Of a DNA stretch of 64,000 bases, positions 25,136-34,800 are shown one piece after another. Under the pieces are notes generated by a model. The model saw only the letters and a program-made list of their open reading frames with translations, searched no databases and was not told the DNA's origin. The translations under genes were made by a program, and so were the position numbers. Each line of letters begins with the position of its first letter. The stretch's first letter is position 1. Source of the DNA: Chitinophaga sp. S165 (GTDB lineage Bacteria; Bacteroidota; Bacteroidia; Chitinophagales; Chitinophagaceae); assembly GCF_003182155.1 (NCBI RefSeq), contig NZ_QGTG01000007.1, forward strand, positions 62,001 to 126,000, in the 5' to 3' direction.

Positions 25136-28100
25136 ATGCAAATCAGGTACGTAATGATGCTGCTGGTATTACTGGGAACAGTAATGTCCGGTTGCTCGAA
25201 GAAAACCCGGCCCGGTAACCCTAGAGTACTGGTGTTCACAAAAACTGCCGGCTTCAGGCACGCTTCTATCCCAGCAGGGATCCAGGCTATTCAGAAACTG
25301 GGAAAGGAAAATGGCTTTGAAGTAGATACGACAGAAAATGCCGATTACTTCACAGAAGATACCCTGCAGAGATATGCTGCAGTTATTTTCCTGAATACAA
25401 CCGGTGATGTGCTGAACAACTTCCAGGAAGCAGATTTCGAAAGATATATTCAGTCAGGCGGCGGCTTCGTAGGTATACATGCAGCAACCGACACTGAATA
25501 TGAATGGGGGTGGTATGGAGAGTTGGTAGGTGCTTATTTCGATAATCATCCTGCCGGTACACACAAGGCCAAACTGATAGTGAAGGACAAAACATTCCAG
25601 GCCACAGCTACGCTGCCTGATACATGGGAACATACTGACGAATGGTACAATTTCAAAAAGATCAGTAAGAACACACACGTGTTGATCACCGTAGATGAGA
25701 AAACCTACGAAGGCGGTACCAATGGCCCTGATCATCCTATCAGCTGGTACCACGATTTTGATGGTGGCCGTGCTTTCTATACAGAACTAGGTCACACCAA
25801 CGAATCTTATACAGAAGCGAATTACCTGGCACACATCCTGGGTGGTATAAAATACGCGATCGGTAAAAATACCATGCTGGATTATGCACAAGCTACAACA
25901 TTACGTGTTCCTGAAGAGAACAGGTTCACTAAAAATTCGCTCATTTCAGGCGAGTTCTTTGAACCTACCGAAATGACCGTCCTTCCTGACCTCAACATCT
26001 TAGTGGCAGAGCGCAGGGGAGAGATCATGTATTTCAACCAGACCAGCCATAAGCTTTCACAAGTGGGATTCCTGCGTGTGTATTATAAAACAGAAACGCC
26101 AAATGTGAATGCAGAAGAAGGCGTGCTCGGTATTGGCGCTGATCCTGACTTTGTTAATAACCACTACGTTTATATTTATTATTCTCCGGCTGATACTTCC
26201 GTAAACAGGTTATCCCGTTTCAAGTTTGAGAATAATGTATTAGACACTGCTTCAGAAAAGATCATTCTTCAATTATATTCCCAGCGTAACATCTGTTGCC
26301 ACACCGGCGGTTCAATCACTTTCGGCCCCGGCGGACTGTTATACCTGTCTACAGGCGATAATAGCACTCCATTCGATGAGCCGAACCAGAAGTATGTTAA
26401 CAATGGTTATGCACCACTGGACGATCGTCCTGGACATCTGCAGTATGATGGCCGCCGTACTTCAGGCAACACCAACGACCTGCGTGGAAAGATCCTGCGT
26501 ATTAAGATTAATGCAGATGGTACGTACAGTATTCCGGATGGTAACCTGTTCAAACAAGGTACGCCTAATACACGTCCTGAGATCTACGCGATGGGTACAC
26601 GTAACCCTTACCGTATTTCTGTTGACCGTAAGAATGGCTACGTATACTGGGGTGAAGTAGGACCGGATGCCAATAACGATGATCCTAACCGTGGCCCGCG
26701 TGGTTATGATGAGATCAATCAGGCGAAGAAACCAGGTAACTTCGGTTATCCGATGTTCGTAGGTAACAACTACCCATATCATCTGTATGATTATGAAACA
26801 GGTAAAAGCGGAGCAGCTTTTGATCCGGCTAAACCTGTGAATAACTCCCGCAACAATACTGGTATCAAAGACCTGCCACCTGCAACACCAGCGTTTATCT
26901 GGTATCCTTATGCGAAGTCGCCCGACTTCCCGTCAATGGGTAGCGGTGGCCGTAACGCAATGGCGGGACCGGTGTACTACAACGAATTCTATCCGAAGGA
27001 AACACGCCTCCCGGATTACTATAACAACAAGTTCTTCTTCTACGACTGGGTACGTGGATGGATCAAGGTTGCAACTTTCGATAAAGACTACAACCTGTCA
27101 AAGACGGAAGACTTCATGCCGCATACTAAATTCAATGCCCTCATTGATATGGAAATGGGACCCGACGGCCGCATTTATGTATTGGAGTATGGTAATGGAT
27201 GGTTCAGCAAAAATAAAGACGCAGCACTTTCCCGTATAGACTATAACGGTGGTAACCGTGCGCCGCTGGCAGAGATCCATGTGGATAAACTGTCTGGCGG
27301 ACTGCCGTTCAAAGTAAAACTGAATGCAAAAGGTTCTTCCGATCCTGATGGTGATCAGCTGACTTATATTTGGTACCTGGGCAATGGCAATAAACAGGAA
27401 ACCAAAGAGCCGGAAACAGAAGTGACCTATACTACCGCAGGTGAATATGCAGTATCAGTTGAAGTAGTGGATGCTCATGGTACAAGCGCACGTAGCAGTG
27501 GTATAGAACTGTATGCAGGTAATGAAACACCTGATGTGAAAGTGAATATCACTGGTAATACGATGTTCTATTTCTCCGGCAAACCAGTTGCTTATAATGT
27601 AAGTGTAAAAGACAAAGAGGACGGTTCAACTGAGGATGGAAAGATCAATGCAGCTAACCTGTATATCAGGGCCGATTATATGGAAGGCAATGATAAAGCT
27701 GGTATCCCTCAACGTGGTCACCAGATCATTACAGGCGCTATTGCCGGCAGGAACATGGTAGAATCCAATGATTGTAAAACCTGTCATAAGGTAGATGAGA
27801 AATCGATCGGACCAAGCTTCAAACAAGTGGCAGAGAAGTATAAAGACGATGAGAAGGCGCCTGATTACCTGGCGGACAAGATCATCAAAGGTGGTGGTGG
27901 CGTATGGGGTGAAACAGCGATGTCTGCACACCCGACCATCACAAACTCGGAAGCACATCAGCTGGTAGAATATATCATGTCCCTGGGAGGTAATAACAAG
28001 GCCACGCCATCATTACCGGCAAGTGGTACAGTTGATCCTACTACCGGCAAACCGGAAAAGGATAATGGCATGTTGTACCTGATGGCCAGCTATACTGATA

Positions 28101-28552
28101 AAGGCGGTCCTGGTATCAAGCCTATTACAGGCACTGATGCGATCACACTGAGAAGTCCGAAAATAGCAGCAGCAGGCTTTGATAAATCAGATGGTGTTTC
28201 TACATTCGAATTTGATGGTAAGAAACTGCTGATCCCTACCGGTAGCGGATGGGCAACTTATAAAGATCTGGACCTGACAGCTGTGGATGGTATCAATATT
28301 ATCTACTTCACACAGGAGCCATTGCAACATGGCTATATCGTAGAGATATTACTGGATAAAGCAGACGGTCAGAAACTAGGAGAAGCTACTATTGGAGTAG
28401 GAGCAAAAGGCATGGCGCAAAGCAATGCAATGGTATCTTTCCCTCCGGTAACAGATGCGAAGAAACATACGTTGTTCGTACGTATCAAAGCAGCCGATCC
28501 GGCAGAGAAAACTGGTCTGGGTATATTGACATTCCAGTTGATGAGTAAATAA
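25136..28552 (+). CDS. Multidomain lipoprotein: ThuA, quinoprotein sugar dehydrogenase propeller, PKD, cytochrome c, CBM-like
   Basis: The 1138-residue lipoprotein (lipobox TVMSGC, Cys20) combines, in order: a ThuA domain (about 29-243); a glucose/sorbosone dehydrogenase-type beta-propeller (about 265-705, with GVLGIGADPDFVNNHYVYIYY, CCHTGGSITFGPGGLLYLSTGD, LRGKILRI, AMGTRNPYRI and MGPDGRIYVLEYG); a PKD domain (about 707-800, GSSDPDGDQLTYIWYLGNG); a cytochrome c (CKTCH at 880-884, probable Met ligand M929); and a C-terminal beta-sandwich (about 975-1135) like carbohydrate-binding modules. It is anchored to a membrane and would oxidise a sugar with a PQQ-type cofactor, pass electrons to its own heme and hold the glycan. 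The architecture reads as a fusion of the neighbouring thuA and cytochrome genes with a dehydrogenase. A strong terminator follows. Confidence 0.92.
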   Translation: MQIRYVMMLLVLLGTVMSGCSKKTRPGNPRVLVFTKTAGFRHASIPAGIQAIQKLGKENGFEVDTTENADYFTEDTLQRYAAVIFLNTTGDVLNNFQEADFERYIQSGGGFVGIHAATDTEYEWGWYGELVGAYFDNHPAGTHKAKLIVKDKTFQATATLPDTWEHTDEWYNFKKISKNTHVLITVDEKTYEGGTNGPDHPISWYHDFDGGRAFYTELGHTNESYTEANYLAHILGGIKYAIGKNTMLDYAQATTLRVPEENRFTKNSLISGEFFEPTEMTVLPDLNILVAERRGEIMYFNQTSHKLSQVGFLRVYYKTETPNVNAEEGVLGIGADPDFVNNHYVYIYYSPADTSVNRLSRFKFENNVLDTASEKIILQLYSQRNICCHTGGSITFGPGGLLYLSTGDNSTPFDEPNQKYVNNGYAPLDDRPGHLQYDGRRTSGNTNDLRGKILRIKINADGTYSIPDGNLFKQGTPNTRPEIYAMGTRNPYRISVDRKNGYVYWGEVGPDANNDDPNRGPRGYDEINQAKKPGNFGYPMFVGNNYPYHLYDYETGKSGAAFDPAKPVNNSRNNTGIKDLPPATPAFIWYPYAKSPDFPSMGSGGRNAMAGPVYYNEFYPKETRLPDYYNNKFFFYDWVRGWIKVATFDKDYNLSKTEDFMPHTKFNALIDMEMGPDGRIYVLEYGNGWFSKNKDAALSRIDYNGGNRAPLAEIHVDKLSGGLPFKVKLNAKGSSDPDGDQLTYIWYLGNGNKQETKEPETEVTYTTAGEYAVSVEVVDAHGTSARSSGIELYAGNETPDVKVNITGNTMFYFSGKPVAYNVSVKDKEDGSTEDGKINAANLYIRADYMEGNDKAGIPQRGHQIITGAIAGRNMVESNDCKTCHKVDEKSIGPSFKQVAEKYKDDEKAPDYLADKIIKGGGGVWGETAMSAHPTITNSEAHQLVEYIMSLGGNNKATPSLPASGTVDPTTGKPEKDNGMLYLMASYTDKGGPGIKPITGTDAITLRSPKIAAAGFDKSDGVSTFEFDGKKLLIPTGSGWATYKDLDLTAVDGINIIYFTQEPLQHGYIVEILLDKADGQKLGEATIGVGAKGMAQSNAMVSFPPVTDAKKHTLFVRIKAADPAEKTGLGILTFQLMSK

Positions 28553-28575
28553 TATCACGAAGTAATTTAAATAAC

Positions 28576-28609
28576 AAGGGGGCGTCTCAAATGTATGAGA
28601 CGCCCCCTT
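28576..28609. terminator. Strong bidirectional terminator
   Basis: AAGGGGGCGTCTCA (28576-28589) and TGAGACGCCCCCTT (28596-28609) form a perfect 14-bp stem with a 6-base loop, followed by TTTGTTTATT. It ends the sugar-oxidation locus and also faces the convergent TMEM220-like gene. Confidence 0.92.
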
Positions 28610-28681
28610 TGTTTATTGAATATCTGAAAGCAGAAATGTTATGCGTGTAATGATAAACGTTATACTTGTGGTGGTAACCGG

Positions 28682-29062
28682 TTAACGTTTCTTCAGACGT
28701 TTGCCTGCATAGAAATAGTTAATCAGTAGTACTATAATAAGCAGGAATAATCCAAAGAACTCACGTGTTTCTTCTATCCATGGTTTTGCAGCTTTCATTG
28801 ATCCGGCAATGTTCTCACCATGATGTTCCGTAGCCCAGTCTATTACACCATTCTTATCAAAGAAAAGATAGGCGGCATATGCTAAGTATATGAATATGCC
28901 AAAGAGATAAGCACGTCTGTAGAAACGGCCACGGGCAGCAAGCAGGCAGCATCCGGCGCCAAAGAGATAAATAGGTCCCCATATATAAGGATCAGGATCG
29001 TTGTATTGTAACCCGGCGAAGACGATGAACAAGATACCCCAGATGATGTTGAATATTTTCAT
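28682..29062 (-). CDS. TMEM220-like small membrane protein
   Basis: The 126-residue product has four hydrophobic segments (IIWGILFIVFAGL; PIYLFGAGCCLLAA; FGIFIYLAYAAYLFF; FFGLFLLIIVLLINYF) and the QYNDPDPYIWGPIY signature after the first segment, characteristic of the TMEM220 family. It is an inner-membrane protein of unknown function. The start at 29062 fits the family N-terminus. It is convergent to the sugar-oxidation locus and divergent from rtcB. Confidence 0.88.
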   Translation of the reverse strand: MKIFNIIWGILFIVFAGLQYNDPDPYIWGPIYLFGAGCCLLAARGRFYRRAYLFGIFIYLAYAAYLFFDKNGVIDWATEHHGENIAGSMKAAKPWIEETREFFGLFLLIIVLLINYFYAGKRLKKR

Positions 29063-29095
29063 AGAAAAAAATTATCAGCGATAGAACGAAGATAC

Positions 29096-29125
29096 TTGAT
29101 ATATTATTGAAAATACATACCTTTG
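29096..29125 (+). promoter_or_regulatory. Promoter of the rtcB-prfH operon
   Basis: TTG (29096-29098), 19 bases, then TACCTTTG (29118-29125), a very good match to the Bacteroidota -33/-7 pattern. The implied transcription start near 29132 leaves a long leader of about 275 bases before rtcB. Confidence 0.7.
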
Positions 29126-29170
29126 TGCCCGAATTCCTTTATTTGTTCACATCTAAAAACACAAGGAATC

Positions 29171-29215
29171 ATGACAGAACGTATTCACATATCGACCCTT
29201 TCGCCCGCTGCCTGA
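29171..29215 (+). CDS. Possible 14-residue leader peptide upstream of rtcB
   Basis: ATG 29171 follows AAGGA by 4 bases, a rare clear Shine-Dalgarno in this window, and the frame MTERIHISTLSPAA ends at TGA 29213-29215. It lies in the long rtcB leader, 194 bases before the rtcB ATG. A regulatory leader peptide would fit an operon for ribosome repair, but chance cannot be excluded. Confidence 0.35.
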   Translation: MTERIHISTLSPAA

Positions 29216-29408
29216 TCCAGGCATTATTCCTTTTTTCATTTACTGGAAGCGAGTAAGCATTGATGAGCATTCATCATTCATGCAACTCATTACTATGCCT
29301 GTATAGACTGGATATTCTGCGCCTGCGGAAAGGGTATTTTATGCCTTAATTTATCGTTCGATATCATTTGAACGGTTCCAATCACTATACACTTTATTAC
29401 GCACCTAT

Positions 29409-30809
29409 ATGGGCAGTATACGTATAAAAGAACTGAGTAAGATCGGTTACACGAATGACCGTGCAAGAAGTCTGGTCATTAATATCATTTCAAAACATTT
29501 TAAGCATCATACCAAAGAAGCACTCATCACATTATTGACAGGCATCAAAGAAAAACCTGAACAATATATTAATGATGAAATAGTAGGTAAGATCGCAGCC
29601 ACTTTTATAGAGAAAGAGGAAGTCACTCACCATAAAGAATTCACGTTGCTGGAGCAAACAGGACGGTTGAAGATCTATGGAGGCAAGGAGATTGAGCATA
29701 GTGCGAAGAAGCAGATGGAAGTGGCCATGTCACTGCCTGTAACAGTGCAGGGAGCTTTGATGCCGGACGCGCATACAGGTTACGGTCTGCCTATCGGAGG
29801 AGTACTGGCTACAGATAACGCTGTTATACCTTATGCGGTAGGCGTGGATATTGGTTGCCGTATGGCATTGTCCATCTTTGACGAAGGAGAGAGTTTTATC
29901 AAACGTTTCGGTTACCAGATGAAGGTAGCGTTGAAAGAGTGGACACACTTCGGTATGGAAGGAGGACTGGAAGTTGAACAGGAGCATCCGGTACTGGATG
30001 ATCCCGCTTTCCAGGCAACTACATTACTGAAGAAGTTACAACAGAAAGCTGCGAGGCAGCTGGGAAGCTCCGGTAGTGGTAATCACTTCGTGGAGTTTGG
30101 TATGATCAGTTTGTCGGAAGACAATTCCCTCGGACTTCCGGCGAAAGACTATGTAGCATTGTTGTCACATTCCGGCAGTCGCGGACTGGGCGCGAATGTA
30201 GCAATGCACTATACGAAGATCGCCATGGATACCTGCAAGCTGCCAAGAGAAGCGCAGCAACTGGCATGGCTGGACATGAACAGTGAAGCCGGACAGGAAT
30301 ACTGGCTCAGCATGCAGCTGGCGGGCGATTATGCAAAGGCCTGTCATGACCGGATCCATATCAATATGGCCAAAGCATTGGGGCTTGAGCGCCTGATGAC
30401 CATTGAGAACCACCACAATTTTGCCTGGGAGGAAAAACTGGCGGATGGCCGTAAGGTGATCGTACATCGTAAGGGCGCTACACCTGCGCATGAAAACGAG
30501 CCGGGTATTATTCCAGGCAGCATGACAACAGCCGCTTACCTGGTAACAGGCAAAGGAGTGGAGCAGTCTTTATTTTCTGCTTCACATGGAGCTGGCAGAA
30601 TGATGAGCCGGAAGAGAGCAAGAGAAAGCATGACGGTATCAGCATTGAAAAAAATGCTTGCAGATGCCGGTGTTACATTGATCGGTGGTAGCGTGGAAGA
30701 AAATCCGCTTGCATATAAAGATATAGAGAGTGTGATCACTGCACAGCAGGAACTGGTCAATATAGAAGGGCGGTTTTTACCGCGGATCGTAAGAATGTAT
30801 AAAGAGTAA
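29409..30809 (+). CDS. rtcB: RtcB-family RNA ligase (RtcB2 type, PrfH-associated)
   Basis: RtcB joins RNA 2',3'-cyclic phosphate or 3'-phosphate ends to 5'-OH ends with GTP and Mn2+. The 466-residue product keeps the active-site residues: GVDIGCRM (Cys150), GSGNHFVEF (His226), LLSHSGSRGLG (His254), ENHHNF (His335/336), HRKGATPAHENE, and the guanylylated histidine in SASHGAGRMMSR (His393). It is cytosolic. prfH starts 4 bases after its stop. This pairing is known: PrfH releases and RtcB2 religates ribosomes cut in the 16S rRNA decoding centre, so a role in ribosome repair is strongly suggested. ATG 29409 gives a normal N-terminus. Confidence 0.95.
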   Translation: MGSIRIKELSKIGYTNDRARSLVINIISKHFKHHTKEALITLLTGIKEKPEQYINDEIVGKIAATFIEKEEVTHHKEFTLLEQTGRLKIYGGKEIEHSAKKQMEVAMSLPVTVQGALMPDAHTGYGLPIGGVLATDNAVIPYAVGVDIGCRMALSIFDEGESFIKRFGYQMKVALKEWTHFGMEGGLEVEQEHPVLDDPAFQATTLLKKLQQKAARQLGSSGSGNHFVEFGMISLSEDNSLGLPAKDYVALLSHSGSRGLGANVAMHYTKIAMDTCKLPREAQQLAWLDMNSEAGQEYWLSMQLAGDYAKACHDRIHINMAKALGLERLMTIENHHNFAWEEKLADGRKVIVHRKGATPAHENEPGIIPGSMTTAAYLVTGKGVEQSLFSASHGAGRMMSRKRARESMTVSALKKMLADAGVTLIGGSVEENPLAYKDIESVITAQQELVNIEGRFLPRIVRMYKE

Positions 30810-30813
30810 CAAC

Positions 30814-31434
30814 ATGAACAAGTTTATCATACAGGTAACTGCCGGAAGAGGTCCCGCAGAATGTACCCGGGTAGTCGCAAAGGTGGTGGAATTAATCATG
30901 AAGTCTGCCCGCGGGCAGGCGCTGGATATTCAGGTGCTGGAAAGTAAAAAGGGAGATCTGAAAGGCACTTTATTATCAGCAGTATTATTAGCAAAAGGAG
31001 AGGGGGCCACAATCGAGGCCTTTATAAAAGAGTGGAGGGGTACGGTGCAGTGGATCGCACAAAGTCCTTACCGCAAGTTCCATAAACGTAAGAATTGGTT
31101 TGTGGGTGTAGAAGTGTTTGATGTGAAAGCGCAGTTACAATGGAACCTGAAAGATGTGAAGCTGGAATCCTGCAGGGCATCAGGGCCTGGTGGACAGCAC
31201 GTCAACAAAGTGGAGACGGCGGTACGGGGCACGCATCTTCCTTCGGGCATCCAGGTACTGGCAATGGATAGCCGTTCTCAATTGCAGAACAAACAGCTTT
31301 GCCTGGAAAGGCTGGAAGCGAAGTTCATGTCGTGGCAGATGGAACAAATGCTGGCACGTCAGCAGGACCAGTGGCAGGAACATAATGAGCTCGAAAGAGG
31401 AAGGGCAGTAAAGGTGATCACAGAAAAGCTGTGA
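30814..31434 (+). CDS. prfH: Peptide chain release factor homologue PrfH
   Basis: The 206-residue product is a shortened class I release-factor homologue. The catalytic GGQ is at residues 126-128 (SCRASGPGGQHVNKVETAVR), with the family's downstream THLPSGI and RSQLQNK blocks, and a short N-terminal domain replaces the RF1/RF2 codon-recognition region. It would hydrolyse peptidyl-tRNA on damaged ribosomes so that RtcB can reseal the rRNA. It starts 4 bases after rtcB and is translationally coupled. Its stop codon TGA lies inside the right arm of the terminator stem. Confidence 0.94.
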   Translation: MNKFIIQVTAGRGPAECTRVVAKVVELIMKSARGQALDIQVLESKKGDLKGTLLSAVLLAKGEGATIEAFIKEWRGTVQWIAQSPYRKFHKRKNWFVGVEVFDVKAQLQWNLKDVKLESCRASGPGGQHVNKVETAVRGTHLPSGIQVLAMDSRSQLQNKQLCLERLEAKFMSWQMEQMLARQQDQWQEHNELERGRAVKVITEKL

Positions 31435-31449
31435 TCACCCCCCTTTTTT
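31413..31449 (+). terminator. Intrinsic terminator of rtcB-prfH, overlapping the prfH stop codon
   Basis: GGTGATCACAG (31413-31423) and CTGTGATCACC (31429-31439) form a perfect 11-bp stem with a 5-base loop, followed by CCCC and then eight T. The prfH stop (31432-31434) sits in the right arm, so the last codons also encode the terminator. Confidence 0.92.
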
Positions 31450-31896
31450 TTGAAGATTATTTAAATGCTGATAGTAAATTATTAAAGACTGATTAAAATT
31501 TTGCCACTTGGCTTGCTTAAATTAAACGAATGTGTTACCTTGTCGGCCAGTTAACAATTGAAATTTTAGTGTGTGTTTATAAGTAGCCAAGATCTAATCC
31601 TAGTTCCCTAAATTTTAATGTTAACACGTGTATGAAAAAACTAAACTGTAGGCTTTAAAAAACTTTGTGTACGCCATTCCCATTTTTTAACAATTGATGC
31701 CCGGAAATATTATTGCATTGGTGCTGTGCGAACAGTGTCAGTATGGATTTTAGCCCGAGAGTAAGGAGTTATTATAGTGTCCCTCTAAGACCAGGATATT
31801 GATTTACCCGGTCAATTTTCGTGTCTGTACCTGCCACTCGCGCAGTTATGCAGACCGGAACAGGCTTTTTATTAACCAAAAAAAACGTTTCACGTT
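31435..31896. other. Intergenic region upstream of susC-1
   Basis: Contains a likely promoter (31513-31542) and then a leader of about 345 bases. An AAACGTTT palindrome (31883-31890) sits just before the start codon. No sigma/anti-sigma genes or other coding sequence are seen here. Confidence 0.5.
31513..31542 (+). promoter_or_regulatory. Candidate promoter of susC-1/susD-1
   Basis: TTG (31513-31515), 20 bases, then TACCTTG (31536-31542), one T short of the TAnnTTTG consensus. It lies about 60 bases after the prfH terminator and is the best promoter-like pair in the region. Confidence 0.5.
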
Positions 31897-34800
31897 ATGA
31901 AGAGACATGTCTACCGCACCTTTGCGTGCTGCTGGCTGTTGTTGTTATTTGCCAGTGCCGCATTCGCCCAGACTAAATTTACCGGAAAGGTCACCGACCA
32001 GACCTCCGGTAATCCGTTGCCAGGAGTAACAGTGGCAATTAAGAATTCGTCCCGTGGTACAGCCACAGATCCAGCGGGTAATTTTAGCATCACTGCTAAA
32101 AAAGGAGAGACCCTGGTATTTTCATTTATCGGTTACACACAACAGGATGTGATATTGGGTGATGCCACTTCTGTTAGTGTAGTTTTAAGTGAAAAAGTGG
32201 GTTCACTTGATGAAGTAGTAGTAACAGGTTACGCTACGCAGCGTAAGAAGGACCTGACAGGCGCCGTATCTGTTGTAAACGTAGAGCAGATCAGCCGTCA
32301 GCCGACAGCGCAGGTAAGCAACCAGTTACAGGGACAGGTATCCGGTATCACCGTACTGGGGTCCGGTCAGCCGGGTGAAGAGCCACAGGTGCGTATCCGT
32401 GGTGTGAACACCTTCGGAAATAATACTCCCCTTTACGTTATAGATGGAGTACCTACACAGAACATCGTAGACCTTAACCCGTATGACGTTGCATCTATGC
32501 AGGTATTGAAAGATGCAGGTTCTGCATCTATCTATGGTGCGAGAGCAGCAAACGGTGTGATCATCATCACCACCAAAAGAGGTAAACCGGATGGTAAAGT
32601 AAGAGTTACTTATGATGGCTATTACGGTACACAACGCCCTAAAGGCGGTAACGTTTGGGATATCCTTTCTCCACAGGAAATGGCCAATTTGAAATGGATG
32701 GCATTAAAAAATACAGATCCGAATGTAGTTTACAACGATGGTCTGTATGGTTCCGGCGCTACTCCAAGACTGCCAGACTATATTGCTCCGGGCGGCCTTA
32801 TGGAAGGAGATCCGGGCGTTGATCCTTCCAAATATAACGTGAACCCTTATTATAAGAACCCTTCAGACCTGGACAATTTCTACCGTATTAACAGGGCGAA
32901 CAAAGCAGGTACAGACTGGTTCCATGAAATATTCAAGCCTGCCATGATCACCAGCCATAACGTATCTGTTAGCGGTGGTAACGATCAGGGTGCTTATTAT
33001 CTCTCCTTCTATTACTTCAACCAGGAAGGTACATTGAAGAACACTTATCTGAAACGTTATTCCATCCGCTCTAACAGCCACTTTAACGTAGGTAAGCATG
33101 TTCGTATCGGTGAAAACCTCGAGTTCTCTGTAATAGACAACCCGCAGATCGATCCGTTGACAGAAGGAAGTGCTATCGGTATGGCATTCCGTGAGCAGCC
33201 GATCATTCCGGTACACGACATCAGAGGTAACTTTGCAGGTTCCTTCAGTACAAACGGCGCCCAGTTGGGTAACGCCCGTAACCCTGTTGCAATACAGGAC
33301 CGTACAAGAGAGAACCGTGGCCTCGGTAACCGTTTGTTGGGTAGTGTATACGGAGAAGCAGACTTCCTGAAGCATTTTACATTCCGCACTACTTTCGGTG
33401 GTGAGATCTTCTCGGCTTCAACCCACAACTTCACTTTCCCTGAATACGAAAATGCAGAGAATAATAAAGTGAACTCCTTTACAGAAGGATCCAGCAATGG
33501 ATACAACTGGACCTGGACCAATACACTGAGCTATGCACAGAACTTTAACAAGGTGCATGATATCAAAGTGCTGGTAGGTACTGAAGCGTTCGATAACCAT
33601 GGTCGTACACTGACGGGTACTACACAGAACTACTTTATATTCGACCCTAACTTCACTAACCTCGGTAGCGGTACGGGTACTGTAACAAATGGAAGTGGTA
33701 CTTATACTGATGCGTTGTTCTCTATATTCGGTCGCGTGGACTACAGCCTGTTAGACAAATACTTGCTCGGTGCTGTTATCCGTCGTGACGGTTCCAGCAG
33801 GTTCGGTGCTAACAACCGTTATGGTGTGTTCCCTGCGGTGAGCGCCGGCTGGCGTATTTCACAGGAAGCTTTCCTGAAACAGGTAGCCTGGATCTCTGAC
33901 TTAAAGATCAGGGGAGGTTATGGTGTGATGGGTAACCAGCTGAACGTGGAAGCAGCTAACGCATTCACTCAGTATGGTCTGAACAAAGGTTCTTCTTTCT
34001 ATGATATCGGAGGTACATCCAATTCACTGGCATCCGGTTTCTTCAAAACACACATCGGTAACCCTGATGCGAAGTGGGAAAGTAATACCAACATGAACAT
34101 CGGTGTTGACGCGACCTTGTTTAAAGGTAAACTGGAAGTAACAGCAGATTATTACAAGAAAAAAGTAAAAGACCTGCTGTACAAACCCGAGATCTCTGGT
34201 ACTGCCGGTCGTACAGATCCTCCAACTGTTAACATCGCAGAAATGGAGAACCATGGTATAGACATCTCTCTTGGTATCAATGATATTCATCTTACGAAAG
34301 AGTTGGTGTTGAAAGCTAATGCTACACTGACCACTTATTCTAACAAGATCGTTAACATTTCTGCGGATGCTCCTTACTTCGATCAGGAAGCCCGCCGTTT
34401 CAATGGTAACTTCATTATCCGTAACGCCGTTGGTCAGCCGATCTCCAGCTTCTTCGGTTACAAAACTGATGGATTCTGGGATAGCGCAGATGAAATTGCA
34501 CAGGCTAATGATCAGGCGCAGAAAGCAACAAACAATCCAAATGCAGTTTATCAGACAGGTATCGGACTTGGACGTTTCCGTTACCAGGATACCAACGGCG
34601 ATGGCATCATTACTGAAGCTGACCGTACCTTCCTGGGTAACCCTAACCCTGATTTCAGCTATGGTCTGAACCTGGAACTGGACTATAAGAATTTTGATTT
34701 TACTGTATTCTTCTATGGTGTACAGGGTAACAACATCTGGAACCAGGTACGTTGGTGGACAGACTTCTATCCATCATTCGCAGGTGCTAAGAGCAAAACT

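Larger units (their letters stand above)
29063..29408. other. Intergenic region / rtcB leader
   Basis: Contains the likely rtcB promoter (29096-29125), a 14-codon open frame with a good ribosome-binding site (29171-29215), and a small inverted repeat CGTTC/GAACG (29355-29374) in the 280-base leader. Nothing else is recognised. Confidence 0.5.

Noticed and set aside
31435..31896. ECF sigma / anti-sigma (FecI/FecR) control of susC-1
   Set aside because: No sigma or anti-sigma genes lie beside either susC, and neither SusC has the extra N-terminal signalling domain.
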